This document shows, one piece after another, positions 1-11,479 of a stretch of 64,000 nucleotides of DNA; within the stretch, counting starts at the first letter, position 1, and every line of letters begins with the position of its first letter. This stretch comes from Microcebus murinus (lineage: Eukaryota; Chordata; Mammalia; Primates; Cheirogaleidae), in assembly GCF_040939455.1 (NCBI RefSeq), contig NC_134106.1, forward strand, positions 40,694,001 to 40,758,000, written 5' to 3'. A model generated the notes under the pieces. The model did not search any database and was not told where the DNA came from. It saw nothing but the letters and a program-made list of their open reading frames with translations. A program made the position numbers and the translations under genes.

Positions 1-4
1 ATGC

Positions 5-125
5 TCATTTTATATCTTTGTTGAGCATCTGCTATATAATAAACATTGTGATGAGCACTAGAAATAAAATGTTGAACAAAATGGTCAGGGTCTTCAGCCC
101 TCACACAACTTACAGTCTAAAGGGA
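5..125 (-). repeat. L2 LINE 3' end, antisense
   Basis: The stretch runs TTGTTGAGCATCTGCTAT, then a GTGATGAGCACTAG-like block, then a 'gaacaaaatggtcagggtcttcagccctcac' type region. This is the order of the reverse complement of the L2 3' terminus. It is diverged and has no coding capacity. The call rests on remembered consensus only. Confidence 0.5.
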
Positions 126-129
126 TGAC

Positions 130-880
130 ATATTTGTGATATTTCCTGATACCACTAGAAAGGTCATTTGACTATTAAAAATTTTCTCCTGCTGTTTTTC
201 CAAGTGTTCAATTTACGTCTTCTTACATCCTTACATATGGTTCCTAGCTCATCCTTACATATAGCTCACCTCAAATCCATTATCCCTTTCTCACACACTT
301 ACTCCTTTTCGGTGGGAGGAACATTCCAAAACCTTTTTTTATCTGGGCTCAAACTAAGGTGAATCACCACACTCTCTGATAGTAAAATTCTTCAAAGTAT
401 TGTCAGCCAACTTGGAATCTTTTGTGAAAAGAATCACTTAGCAGATGTTTTGGAAAGTTTCTGTTTTAATCGTAGTGAAACAGTTAAGGCCCCCATTTAT
501 AAACTTTCTCCAAATCGGAATAACATACTATCATTTCAGGGGTTCTTAATTAGATTTAGTGCCAGTATCCAACCATGGGAACACATTGATGAATTTAAAC
601 AAACTATCTTGATGGAAGGCAAATTATAAAACAGCTACCCTTCCTTCTCCCACATCCAAATACCCTGATCTTCATCCGGTCTCTTGGTACTATCTGGCCA
701 GACATTTCCACTTATTTCACAGTTTCTTTGACCCAAACCTCAAGAGCATACTTTCCCCCTCCTGACAGCCTATGACCTCTGAAGAGCATCCCTCCCACAG
801 AAAGAAATCAGACTAGGAGGCTAGCCTAGCTAAATGAGGTCTATCACAGGATACAGGGAATAGGAATGGATGAATAACAA
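130..880. other. Unassigned intergenic DNA
   Basis: AT-rich sequence with no recognisable repeat or exon. A 64-codon open frame at 168-362 has no recognisable domain. I see nothing else to annotate. Confidence 0.5.
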
Positions 881-884
881 TGAA

Positions 885-1125
885 TTTATTAAACAATAGC
901 AAACACTATTGAGCATTTTACTGTGTGCTTTTTATGCATAAATACCTTAAATCTCTACAACAACACTAAGATGCAGCTACTAGTATTATCACATTTTGCA
1001 ATAGAAACAGAGAGAGTAAGAAATGCACACAAGATTACGCAGCTAGGAAGTAGCCAAATGAATTTCAGTTCAGGCAGAGGAGCTTCAGAAACCCTGCCTT
1101 AAATGACTGTACTACGGAAAAGATG
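885..1125 (-). repeat. MIR SINE, antisense
   Basis: The block contains ACTGTGTGCTTTTTATGC, then 'taccttaaatctctacaac', then a decayed 'gcaatagaaacagagagag' segment and 'gcagctaggaagtagccaa'. This is the order of a reverse-complemented MIR (size-class box, then fraction-of-ACTGAGG box, then TAGTAAGTGGC box). It is old and heavily diverged. Confidence 0.7.
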
Positions 1126-1299
1126 CTCACTCAATACTAATAAATTTTAAAATCCTTATCCTTGGTTACTTGCAAGAGACATCAGCCTTTAGTAAGATGA
1201 TTCAGCTGTTGGAATCTGTATTAAGGACCCTCAGCTAACCACATTTCATACATTTCACACGTACAGATATAATGCAATTTGAAAAACACAGTTGGTAAA

Positions 1300-2218
1300 G
1301 AATTTGAATGCAGGATATAAACAAATCTCAAAACCAGTAATAAAAATACAAACAACCCAATTAAAAAATGGGCAAACTATTTGAACAGATTGTTCACCAA
1401 AGAAGATACACAGATGGCTAGCAAATACACACAAAAAGAGATTCTCATCATACATCATTAGAGAAATGCAAATTAAAACCACAATGGGATATCACCATGC
1501 ACCTGTTGAATGGTTAAAATTAAATAGACTGATCTTACCAAGTGCTGGTGAGCATATGGAGGAACTGAAACCCTCATAAATACTGGTGTTTATTATGTAA
1601 AATGGCATAACCAGTTTGGAAAATAGCTTGGCAATTTCTTAAAAAGTTAAATGTACACTTACCATTTGAAATAGTGATTCCACTCCTAGGTATTTACTCA
1701 AAAGAAAATAAAGCATATGTCCACATAAAGACTTGTACACAAATGTTCATATCTGAATTATTGGTAATAGCCAAAATCTGGAAACAACTGAAATGTTCAA
1801 TAACATTTGAATGGCTAAACAAACTGTAGTGTATCTGCACAATGGAATACTACTGAGCAATAAAAAGTCATGAACTATTGATGCGTACAATAACATGAAT
1901 GAATCTCTCGAAATATTCTGAAAGAAGTGAGACGCAAAAGATTACATAGTTTATGACTCCAATTATATAAAACTCTAGAAAATGCAAACTAATCTCTGAC
2001 AGAAAGCAAAGCAAAGGTTGCCTGAGAGAGAAGAAATGGAGAGGGATGGGTTGGAAGAATTACAAAGAAACCTCAGAAACACTTGAGGGTGACAGAAGTG
2101 CTCACTATCTGGTTCATTGTTATGTTTTTTCAATATTTACCAAATTGTACACTTTAATATGTGTAGTTTATTAATTTTGAGATATACCACAATAAAGATA
2201 AGCTTAAAAAGTTTTAAA
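1300..2218 (+). repeat. Old L1M LINE, ORF2 3' end plus 3' UTR
   Basis: The left part translates in pieces to a typical L1 ORF2p C-terminal region: a KKWANYLNRLFTKEDTQMAS-like run, then RNAN-NHNGIS, with stops and frame breaks. Further right, AATGGAATACTACTGAGCAA is the conserved L1 segment encoding the MEYYSAI motif. The tract ends in a 'caccacaataaagataagc' 3' end typical of the L1M group. It is a 5'-truncated dead copy. The short frame on the opposite strand at 1255-1482 is a shadow of it. Confidence 0.85.
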
Positions 2219-2224
2219 AAATGT

Positions 2225-4250
2225 CAATAGCAGCCCTGTTAGAAAAAGCACAGATTTTTTCTGAAATTTTTATTGATGTTGATGTGTGGCATTAACATTT
2301 CTGGGAGAATTTTAATGTGTGTAATTGTGAGACTTTGAAATATACAAAACATTTTAGTTCTGGTGTGTAAAAACCTTGACAGGTCTGGAGGAAACATATT
2401 TGCTTGCTGGAAAATCTCCCCTTTTTCCCTTTCAGTCTTCTTGGTGGTCTGGCTGCTTTTTCCTGAAACAAATTTGAATAGTCCTGACTACATATGTGGG
2501 AGGCGGTATCTGGTGATCTTCCTGACAAGTGGTCTCAAGGATGGAGACACTCAATCAAATTGTTCCCCAAGAGATACACATCTGGATCATTTCAGGACAC
2601 ATTTACAACTGTCAAGCATTCCAGAATGCCAGATGAATCTGCTTTTCCAGGAATAGAAAAAGGAAACTTCTACATATATCTGTAAAGTCTCTTGCTTGGC
2701 TCAACCTTAAGGTTGAACTTCTGCTTGCAGGTGGACTTTTAAACTCTCCTTAGTACTTATGCTTAATTTTTAGAAGTGATTCAGTTCCTTTTTGACCAAA
2801 AAAAAAAAAAAAAAGAAAAGTTATACATATTGAAGGCTTAACGAGCGTCCAGTTAACAAATTCTTTCCACCGGGGAAATTTAAGACTTGGTATGCACATT
2901 TATTATTTAAGAATGCCAGCACATTTACATTTTCAACTATAGCATTTCAATATTTTTCTGGGAGATTTATACATATCAAGAGTGAACCTAGGCTTTCACA
3001 ACAATTTTTCTCCACATTATAGTACCATAAAGTAAAGCATTCTGTGATGGATTTTACACATTCTTGAATGTGCATTAGAGCTTTGTAACATTCTGTGGGT
3101 AAAAAAGCTTTGTAAAATAAAATCAAGAGAATTATGAGTATGTATTATAGATATGTCAGTATCAGAGTATATCTTTTTAACTCTACCTTTGGGAAGTACT
3201 TGAATCCCTCAAAAATATAGATTTTTCAGGCAATTTTATTGTAGTATTCTTATGGTAGAATACATTTACTTTGAGATGCTATTATAAATAAAAACACATA
3301 TGTATATTTATGTATACATATATATTACATACACACAATTAATGGTTGTTAAATATGGTCTGTTTATATTTTTCATCATGCCTCAAAGTTGTTATAATTC
3401 AGCATTCCTACTTTTATAAGTATATCAGTAATAAAATGGATTTTTATTTTTTTACATTTCTTAGGTATGATTCAATTTCACACTATATTATATTTCACAT
3501 TATGGATTCAGCCCTAGGCAGAATTTAATTGATACCCATAATAAACTCAGAGTTTTTATGAGCTAACAAATCCTAATCCTCAAGACATAAGTGTAAACAG
3601 GACCAACATTCATGAGTCACCTAATTGTTTTTCCTCTGCTAAAAATAATAATCATTATTTGATCTATAACCATGTGTATCTATATTTATTTATACATACA
3701 CACATTATAATCTACTTATACAAGCATACACACACACAAATGCAGAAAGCTAATAACTATTATATTCATTTCCAAGCAGAGAAGGATTTAAATATTATTG
3801 TGTCATTCAATGAACAGTTTTTAAAATTTGATTTTTTTTTTCTGGTAAAGGAGTATAATAATTATTTCTTTCTATTAGTGGATTTAGATACCATAGAAAT
3901 TTTTTAAAATGTATTTCTCTTGGGAAATATTTGATAATATTCAAAATATTGATGGGTTTTAAAAACTCTATCTTAGATAATTTACAAGATGTTAGAGATT
4001 TTATGCACATAATAGCTATTGCCCTTAAGCCGCTTTCTATGGACTACCAATCATTAAATAATACGATGTTTTTATTCCTATGTTTTATCTTCTGACAAGT
4101 GATGATTAATTCCTATATCCCTCTATTTAGTTTCCATAATAGCATAAAAAGGAGTCATATGTAAATAAGGACATTGGATAAAACTTTATTTTGCATAGGA
4201 AAAAATTAGATGAGTGCATATTTAGAAGTATGTTGGCTTCAAGTCAATAA
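2225..4250. other. Unassigned AT-rich DNA
   Basis: A pure A-run lies at 2799-2815. AT-rich, simple-sequence-like patches with alternating TA/CA lie near 3300-3340 and 3690-3740. Overlapping open frames at 2363-2685 show no domain and no codon signature that I recognise. No repeat family was identified. Confidence 0.5.
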
Positions 4251-4253
4251 TAT

Positions 4254-4412
4254 CAGGGCCACATATGGCCTTCTGGATCTTACAGTGTGGCCTTTTGGTT
4301 GGATCCTTTTAATAAAGGGATTTGTTCTGTGAAGTTTGGATTTGGTCGAGAGGCTACACTCAGAGATCCAGAGGCCATATGCGGCCTTGAGGGCACAGGT
4401 TCCCCACCCCTG
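4254..4412. mobile_element. Short hAT-like nonautonomous element, 5' end damaged
   Basis: The right end reads GGTTCCCCACCCCTG, a typical hAT terminal inverted repeat. The interior has two mirrored arms: CCACATATGGCCTTCTGGAT on the left, and a CCAGAGGCCATATGCGGCC-like segment on the right. They surround a central 'ttaataaagggatttgttctgtgaag' core. The expected left TIR (CAGGGGTGGGGAAC) is missing; the element starts with CAGGGCCAC instead. I see no target duplication. I recall a mammalian hAT-Charlie family of this type but cannot name the subfamily with confidence. The open frames across it are chance. Confidence 0.65.
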
Positions 4413-4419
4413 CCTGAAG

Positions 4420-5210
4420 AGACAGGGATAACGGTTTTCAGAAGACATTCTGACCACATTTTTCTGGCATTCCTTCTATTACACAGACTTACTATCAAAT
4501 GGGGACTTCTTTAAATTAAACATATACATTTCCATAATATTTAAATATTTCCAATATTTTTATTATAAATAATGAATGACATTCCAGGACTATACATTAT
4601 TCCAGAACTCTCAGACTTCTAAAATATTCCAAATTTGTGGTCTTTACAGAGAAAAATTTTACCACATCTCACATTGAAAACTCTTATTCAGTATTACCTC
4701 TCTATGAATCCACATCTACCTTGTTATTTAAGAAAAAAATATCTAATAGCAATTTAAGAACTTGTGTCATATTTTGATGGGGAGAGAGTCCATGTCATAG
4801 ATTGACACAGTAATCTCTTACTATTCATTACTATTTCAAATTAATCTTCCATGGTTTAATAAGAACTGTTTATAAACTGGCAAAAAATGAAGCTAGTTTT
4901 GGCAAAAAAAAAAAAGCAAGCCAGGAATTAGGATTGACTGCTAACAAGTAAGAGGTTTCCCCTTAGCTTGATAAAAATATTCTGAAATTAGATAGTAGTG
5001 ATGGTTTTACAACTTTTTGAATATACTGGAAACTACTGGCTTGTGTGCCTTAAAATGGTAATTTTTATGGTATATAAAATATGTCTGAATTTTTTAAAAA
5101 ATGAAGCTAGTTTGAAAAACAAATGTCTTATGAATATGGTACTTTCAGTGTGAACCTAGTTTTTTTAATCTAATATTATTGCCATACTGTATTAAATATA
5201 TTTGTTTCAA
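4420..5210. other. Unassigned AT-rich DNA
   Basis: No recognisable repeat or exon. It contains a short A-run near 4903-4914 and two similar pieces reading AAAAATGAAGCTAGTTT (near 4884 and 5098), which look like a small chance or old local duplication. Confidence 0.45.
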
Positions 5211-5214
5211 AAGC

Positions 5215-5350
5215 ATTCATGATTGTTCATTTGATAATTTTTATAGCAACTGTTTTAAAATCTTTGTCAAATACCAACACCCACATCATCTCATCATAGG
5301 CCTCTGTTGATTGTCTTTTCTGATGCAAGTTGACATTCTCATGTCATTAC
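5215..5350. repeat. Ancient LINE-like fragment next to an Alu
   Basis: The string 'ttaaaatctttgtcaaatacca' followed by 'cctctgttgattgtcttttct' resembles a common old L1-derived repeat that I remember from mammalian genomes. Orientation and subfamily cannot be set by eye. Confidence 0.35.
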
Positions 5351-5366
5351 TATGCTGTAACATTCG

Positions 5367-5709
5367 TTTTTTTGTTTGTTTGTTTGTTTGTTTTGAGACA
5401 GAATCTCACTCTGTTGCCCCAGCTAGAGTGCCGTGGTGTCCGCCTTGCTCACAGCAACTTCAAACTCCCAGGCTCAAGTGGTCCTTCTGCCTCAGCATCT
5501 CGAGTAGCTGGGACTACAGGCATGCGCCACCATACCCAGCAAATTTTTTCTATATATTTTTAGTTGGCCAATTAAATTCTTTCTATTTTTAGTAGAGATG
5601 GGGTCTCACTCTTGCTCAGGCTGGTTTTGAACTCCTGACCTTGAGTGATCCACCCACCTCGGCCTCCCAGAGTGCTAGGATTACAAGCGTGAGCCACCGT
5701 GCTCAGCCC
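5367..5709 (-). mobile_element. Alu SINE (strepsirrhine type), antisense
   Basis: The element begins with a T-run that has become (TTTG)n, then GAGACAGAATCTCACTCTGT, and ends at ...GAGCCACCGTGCTCAGCCC. That is a full dimeric Alu on the minus strand. The inter-monomer linker holds TTTTAGTTGGCCAATTAAAT, the lineage-specific extension shared with the other three copies here. Mutations at several CpG sites make it older than the 31474 copy. No clear target duplication was found. The 93- and 77-codon frames inside it are Alu-derived and not genes. Confidence 0.95.
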
Positions 5710-5714
5710 AGAAT

Positions 5715-6585
5715 GTCTATTGATGGTAGAGAAGATGGGAAGTAACTCAAGGTGGCTCATGTGACATGAATAAAGTATGAGATGAGAAAACATAAAAATA
5801 GATAAGTTAATTTGTCTGAAGGTAATGGCTTACGCAAAAAAGTAGATGAGTACAGTTAGAAAGAGAAAAGAAAAACACCTGTGAATATAAAGCTCAAAAG
5901 TATAACTTCAAGTCTATACTTTTTTATTGTTCATATTTACCATTTAATATTATATAATTGGTTCAATAAATATAAACATTATATTTTCAACTGCTCATCA
6001 CTACATGTGTTCCGCCTTTGGTGGGGCAAGAAGGCCAATTACTCAGTGCACCCACACAGGCCAGGGGTGATGAATGGCAAGACTAGCACAGGGATTATGC
6101 ACGATATTATCTTTCTGTTTCTGGTAACTGAGCTAAGACTGCAGGAGGTCAATTTGGCAGCATCAGAACAGCCTTGCCAACAATAAGCCTTGTGTACTAG
6201 GCCAGTTCCTGAATAAAAGCAGGCTAATTTTAGGGTCTGAGAAAGGAATCTCAAGCAATCCCCTGGTGAGAAAGCTGCTCTGACAAGTTATTGAAATGAA
6301 TTATGCCTTTTGATGTATCATGCCAGCTACACTCAGAAGCAGAGACATTTTACTTAAGAAGGAACAGAGAGAGTTTGTTGCTAAAGCTTGTTGAGGTCCT
6401 CAGAGTGCTAGCACGCAACATCTGTGGTATCTAGGTTGTGCCTAATGTCACGTTATTGCAGACATGTCTGCTTTGGAGAGGCACGTGTCTCATAGACTCT
6501 TTGGGGGTTCCATCCTCATGGCCTTAGTTCCCATTATCAAGTTCTTATTCTCCAATCCTGATAATGAGATTCACCCAGTTTGGTT
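5715..6585. other. Unassigned DNA, possibly partly conserved
   Basis: Between 6000 and 6300 base composition is more balanced than in the flanks and no repeat is recognised. Open frames of 101 and 71 codons overlap on opposite strands with no domain. This could be unique noncoding sequence. I assign no function. Confidence 0.4.
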
Positions 6586-6589
6586 GATC

Positions 6590-6800
6590 AACTTCTTTCT
6601 TCTTTCCTCCCTTCCTGCCTCCTCTTTTCTTTTTCTTCCTTTTCTAATAACTTTTAAATACTCTCTGTACTACCTTCCTGCAGGAAAGACTGCACAGTCT
6701 TATATTGATACTTTCTCTGACCCTTTCACACTTTAGACTGTGAGGGCATGGGGCATATCTTAGTCACTTCTGTATCACCCATGCACACTGGTGATATGTT
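6590..6800 (+). repeat. Probable L2 LINE fragment
   Basis: The end has 'tagactgtgagggcatggggcatatcttagtcacttctgtatca', which follows the L2 3' pattern (CTGTGAG, then GGGCA, then a TGTATCACCC-like stretch). A pyrimidine-rich run precedes it. Confidence 0.45.
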
Positions 6801-6804
6801 TCAT

Positions 6805-8005
6805 GGCCTACTCTAACAGTCATGAGGAGAAGTGAAGAGAACCATCCCTTAATACACCAAGCAAACCATGTCCTTGTTCTGTGATGATAATCTGAGAATA
6901 AAATAAATGGAAGGAAAAAAATAAGATGAATGAAATATTAAATAAGGAACAAAAAAAACCCCACATTGTGATAAATAACAGAAGCAACATCTCTAAACAT
7001 GTTGTAGGTAATAATCCTTTCCTAAAAACTAAAAACCAGATATATTGTTTGCATGCTTCATTCTTTCTTATTGATTATGTGGCAAAAAATAGCAAATTCA
7101 TTCTCATTCAAATTTACTTTCAGATATCTAATAGAAATAAACTAAAAAAAAAAAGAAAGAAATGAATGTATCAACCTTTACTTGGTGTGCTTATTTGTAG
7201 TGCATTTTAAGGAACTATGAATATGTCAGTTTGTGACACTAAATTCCAAGGCAAATCCTATAGAGCTTTAAATAATACCTTACTGTGTCAGATAATTTTT
7301 AAAACAGTGCTTTCAATTTTAACATAACTGTATTTAGAACATTGCCTTAAAAACTTGGCTTTCCCATCCTCATGGTTAGAGCCTCCAATGTAATCCCATT
7401 CCTTACCCAGCTCATTCTTGTGCTCACTCTCCACCTTCATTCCGGTAACAATTGATGAGCTATTATTCTAATGAGCTATTAGTTAGTTCCATGTGGCTCT
7501 GTAGTCAATTATAATTAATATTGTTTAAACTAACAGGCAGAAACTACTGTTACTATGGACAATATGTGTGTTTAATTTCTTACTGGCCACCCACCTTCAA
7601 ATCATAGCATGCTATCAACATTTCTCATATGCATTTATCCTAATATCTTCATAGCAACTAGCATTTAATTTCTTCATCTTTCCTTATTTTGGGTTTTACT
7701 TCTATTTCCCAGTGGGAAATCAAGTGACAAAGAAAGTGCTAATTAGCAGATGAATGCGATTAGTAGTTACCTCAAATGTTTTCAGGTAACTTCTGTTTCT
7801 GACACACATGTACTTAACAGTATGTGTCAGCACTTTTCATTTTAAACAATATAAACTCAACAAAAACATTACAACATTAGGAAAACAGAATACAAGCCTA
7901 AACAATTCAATATTAGTATTAGAGGGATGGGGAACTCAGGACATTTCTCCTGCTTAGAAGGTGCAAACCTGTCCTCTCTGCCCAGCCAGTGGTGGCTCTG
8001 TCAGT
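6805..8005. other. Unassigned intergenic DNA
   Basis: An A-rich patch lies at 7141-7160. Nothing else is recognised: no exon-like frame and no confident repeat. Confidence 0.4.
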
Positions 8006-8009
8006 CTTC

Positions 8010-8325
8010 AGCAGAAGTAAAACCTCTGCTCTTTCCTGGAGCTTTCTCCATGCCCTCATGCTATATCATCATGCTCACTCTGAAACCCAAATTCTCTTCA
8101 CCAGACATCTGACAAGAGTTCATGAATTATTCTGGCCACTATTGCTGTGTTGTCTGTTACATAATTCTTGCTTTACATGTACTGTATACTTGGCATTCTC
8201 CAGCTAGACTGAAAACAAATTGAGGACAAAGATGATTATTTACTTTTTTGCATACATCACTGTGCCTAAAATAATGCCTTCTATCCTGTAGGCTCTCAAT
8301 AAATGCTTGCTGATTTAGAATCCAA
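8010..8325 (+). repeat. L2 LINE 3' end
   Basis: The 3' part reads 'actgaaaacaaattgaggacaaagatgattatt', then TAGGCTCTCAATAAATGCTT. This is the classic L2 terminus (CTGGCACATAGTAGGCGCTCAATAAATG). Upstream pyrimidine-rich sequence is compatible with the L2 3' UTR. Frames of 61 and 72 codons here are incidental. Confidence 0.65.
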
Positions 8326-8334
8326 CTCTCTTAA

Positions 8335-8402
8335 GCTCCTAACTCAATGATAGAGAGATGGATTGATGGATGGAGAGATGAAATGACTGAGAAATAGATG
8401 GA
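8335..8402 (+). repeat. Degenerate GATG/GAGA-rich simple repeat
   Basis: A run of imperfect GATG/GAGA units, for example GATGGATTGATGGATGGAGA. Confidence 0.6.
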
Positions 8403-8429
8403 GGCGTCATAGACATCAGAGTCAAAGGG

Positions 8430-8560
8430 AATTCAACAATGGTCTTGTTCAGACCCTTTGTTTTTCAGATGAGAAAATGGGGACCCCAAAAGGAGCAATA
8501 ACTTCCATCAAAGACAACACTAGTTAGCACCATCATTTTTAATCTGCATTTGCTGATTCA
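8430..8560 (-). repeat. MIR SINE fragment, antisense
   Basis: The sequence around 'tttttcagatgagaaaatgggga' followed by an AGCAATAACTT-like block matches the reverse-complemented MIR core (TTTTACAGATGAGGAAACTG...). Confidence 0.55.
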
Positions 8561-8564
8561 TCTG

Positions 8565-8700
8565 GCTGTAATGGTTTCAAATCACTGTGTGCTCTCTTTT
8601 CAACTAATTTTTTGCCTCCTCTGTTTCCATATGTCTCATTAGGATTGTTGTGAGTCTAAGCATACAGCAAGCGCTCAATAGTTTTATGAATTGTGGTGGA
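8565..8700 (+). repeat. MIR-like fragment
   Basis: A 'ctctgtttccatatgtctcattaggattgttgtgag' segment followed by AGCAAGCGCTCAATAG resembles the 3' half of MIR in sense orientation. Confidence 0.5.
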
Positions 8701-8704
8701 AATA

Positions 8705-9320
8705 GTTGTTTTACCTCCCTCTCATACCATTTATCTTCTGTGGTGGGGGGAAGACAACTGCTCCTTTTTTGAGTTCTGTACCTCTCCCTGCCCCTCATGG
8801 GGTTATGGGAGGATTGATAATGATATTGCTTCTTCATTCCAGGCCTGTGACTCTGGTCAGATCTATCCAGTGCCTTTCCAAAGATCTTTCAAAGTGAAAC
8901 TAGGGGGAGAGCTTATCCCCTGAGGGCAGAGCTGGGAAGCTATGTGCCCAGGAAGTACACTTGCTTGCAGCCTGGTGGAGAAAGTGAGATACTGAGAATG
9001 AAATCTATGTTTAGAGAGATGCAAAACAAGGACCAGAGAAGTGGCAAAACATTTAGTGAATGCCAAACAATCTGCCAGAGATCTACAGACCATCTTTTTA
9101 ATCCTCACAAGAAATTGCGTGAGCAAGTCTACTTTATGAGCTAGCCTATAAGGTACCTTTGTGATCATTAGAAAAAGCTGTCCCTTCCTCCAGGCAGAAC
9201 TGTGGATGCATATCTTGGTGAGAATAGAGCAGGTTGGATTACAGTCCACATTCACCCCTTAGCGCATACATTGGGCAATGCACAGCCTGCACAACTGTAT
9301 GGTGGCTATGAATAAAGTTA
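8705..9320. other. Unassigned DNA with chance open frames
   Basis: A 130-codon minus-strand frame (8863-9255) and a 76-codon plus-strand frame overlap here. Neither shows a domain, signal peptide or membrane pattern that I recognise. No repeat was named. Confidence 0.4.
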
Positions 9321-9324
9321 GGCA

Positions 9325-9485
9325 TATGATTTTCATTTTATGGATGAGAGAACTGAGGTTGCTTTATGTTAGGCGAGATTTTTTTTTTAATGAATGGGAT
9401 TTTTCAAAAAATGACCTAGTTGCCACAGCTAGTAGGTAACTGAACTAGGACTTACACCTACCTGACCCAATGACTTGAACATTTC
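9325..9485 (-). repeat. MIR SINE, antisense
   Basis: CATTTTATGGATGAGAGAAC, then TGAGGTT, then a CACAGCTAGTAGGTAACTGA block and 'ggacttacacctacctgaccc'. This is the order of a reverse-complemented MIR. A T-run interrupts it at about 9380. Confidence 0.7.
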
Positions 9486-9489
9486 TTAT

Positions 9490-10640
9490 CTTGTCTAACT
9501 GCCTGCCTGCCTGCTCTAATTATTGTCCTTGTTCTCTTTTCCCCCTCACCCTCTCTTGCTCTCTCTTCCTCTGCAGGTGTATGTGTACATCTACTCTCAC
9601 CTCCACTCGTGTTCCTCCAGTGGTCCAAGCTAGAGGCACAGTCAGGACACTTTTCTTCAAACAGAGAAGGTCACAGTCTCCCTGTTTACATGGGCTTCTC
9701 AATTCAGTGTAGAATGCCAGCAGGTGCTTTGAAGTAAGCCGATAGAAACCAATAAAAATATAATATATTATTGCTAACAAGCATAAGTTGATATTGCTTC
9801 TTCTACCCTTAGTCTTTCCACTATTTCCATTTGTAAACAGGAAGGGTAGCAAAAGAAAAGCCCCTTTCAAAATTATGAGAAAGGATATCACCAATGAGTT
9901 TCAAGTATCAGTTTGTACAGAGTTAGGGATTTCCAGTCTTGCCAAAATGAGGCTAAATTCAATAGCAACATAAGGAGCTAAATCTTTTGGGTGAGTTCCA
10001 CATTACCTGGGTAAATTAGATATGCTTGGGGGAAGTATTCATTCTTTCAAGTCGATAGGACAAATTTCATGCATTGTAACAATTATTTACCAAATGCTAT
10101 AGGCCTAAAAGAAATAACACAGTTTTTAAAGCAGCTTCATCTAATTGGCAGTATAGCTTGTGAAAAACCATTGATCAAGGACCTTTCAGGACACCATTAT
10201 GGCTATATTCACATTGTAAAAAGAGAATGAAATGAGAACGGATCCTACCCTCTAGCCTTTTGTAATCAAAGCATAAAGCAGTGCCTACTCTTCAGGACGG
10301 AAGCACTAGGCACATGTCCAGAAGAGAATTATGCCCAGTGGTAAAATGTAGATATCCAGTTACCAAACTGAGAGAGGAAGTGGAGACTAGATTTCAGAAG
10401 TAAGAAAAAACCCTAAACTTTCAAACTTATGGGATAGCAGCAGAGCAGGGAAATTTGATATATATTGGCAAGACCTGGTACACAGCCCAGGGCAGGACCG
10501 ACCCTCTAGGAAGGATGTCACAAGAGCAGAGATGTAGGGAGTAGGCTCCCAGGCTGGAAGCTCTAACTGAACAAGGACCTGACCTCAAGGAGTTTTCATT
10601 CCCTGGGAAAGTCAGACATGTACATAATTAATTGTACTGT
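9490..10640. other. Unassigned intergenic DNA
   Basis: Pyrimidine-rich at 9530-9570. Near 10060-10170 the order 'accaaatgctataggcc ... aataacacagttttt' is faintly L2-like. No exon is supported. The 124-codon minus frame (9520-9894) has no recognised domain. Confidence 0.4.
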
Positions 10641-10644
10641 GTAA

Positions 10645-10815
10645 TTGTAATGTGTTACATCTGTACTTCTTGAAATTTAAGGCACATATAAATCTCTGGG
10701 GATGTTTTTTAATGTAGATTCCGATCTAATATGCAGGGGATGGTTCTGAAGGTCTGCATGTCTAATCATCCCACTAGAGGTTGATGCTGCTGGTCTGTGG
10801 ACCGCAAGTTGAGCA
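10645..10815 (-). mobile_element. MER5A-like hAT-Charlie element, decayed
   Basis: The right half reads 'gaggttgatgctgctggtctgtggaccgcaagttgagcagcaa'. This is the distinctive end of MER5A-type elements (GATGCTGATGCTGCTGGTC, then GGGACCACACTTTGAG). Internal AATCTCTGGGGATGTTTTTT also fits. Terminal repeats are eroded. Orientation is tentative because the family is palindromic at its ends. Confidence 0.6.
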
Positions 10816-10819
10816 GCAA

Positions 10820-11200
10820 TAGAGGAAATTGTAGAAATAAAAAATGAAATACTATGAGACTGTACAGTGGGCAGTGTTAATGGGAAAGAATCCCCAGAAG
10901 ATAGGAAACCTGATCTGGGTTCTCACAAATGTGAACCAAGAAGACTTGGTGTTTGTAATAAGCTTCAACACATCAGTGAAGAAAAACTAGATTTCATTCA
11001 TTCATCAAATATTTAATGAGGCACAATAAATCTCATAACAAAATACTTGTCATTGGAAGCTTTCGTATCAATTTGATCACAAGTAGAAACAAAACAACTA
11101 CAACAACAATGAAAAATGAATGCCAAATTTTAAAATGCTAGTAATGTTTCAATCTTGAAAATGTAAACTACAATTCGGTTTTCAAAACATGAGTTTCTGT
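10820..11200. other. Unassigned AT-rich DNA
   Basis: AT-rich with no recognised repeat. 'attcattcatcaaatatttaatgaggc' near 10995 could be a relic of an L2 end. Confidence 0.4.
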
Positions 11201-11209
11201 AATGTTAAC

Positions 11210-11470
11210 TCCGAATTTTCATGCACGCCTCTTCTCAGAGTGGGCAAGCCAAGGGGGTTGTGTGTTCATTCTGTTAGGTTTGTGTTCTGCTGGCCTGTTA
11301 TGGATGCCTAATTAAGGCCAAAGATGATGTTTCCATTGACTGAAGCCCCAAATGGCCTGTTTCAAGATGTGAGTAAACAGCAGTCATGTAGACAGCCCTT
11401 AACTGTGCCGCAGGTGTTGACACCTGTAGCTACTTAATTCCAGCCAAGATAATCACCTCTCTTTCAAGGC
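11210..11470. promoter_or_regulatory. Candidate conserved noncoding block with paired E-boxes
   Basis: This stretch has no recognisable repeat and a balanced composition. It contains CCTAATTAAGG (11308-11318), a homeodomain-type TAATTA site. A mirrored pair of E-boxes follows: CAGGTG at 11411-11416 and CACCTG at 11421-11426, forming an inverted repeat with 7-bp arms and a 2-bp spacer. E-box-binding repressors of the ZEB/SNAI group and bHLH factors bind such motifs (family knowledge). That this is an enhancer is inference only. Confidence 0.3.
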
Positions 11471-11479
11471 AGCTGGCTC

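Noticed and set aside
8863..9255. 130-codon open frame on the minus strand
   Set aside because: No domain, signal peptide, splice context or codon pattern recognised, and overlapping frames exist on the other strand. A frame of this length can occur by chance in 64 kb.
9520..9894. 124-codon minus-strand open frame
   Set aside because: Arises partly from a pyrimidine-rich tract read in antisense. No homology recognised.
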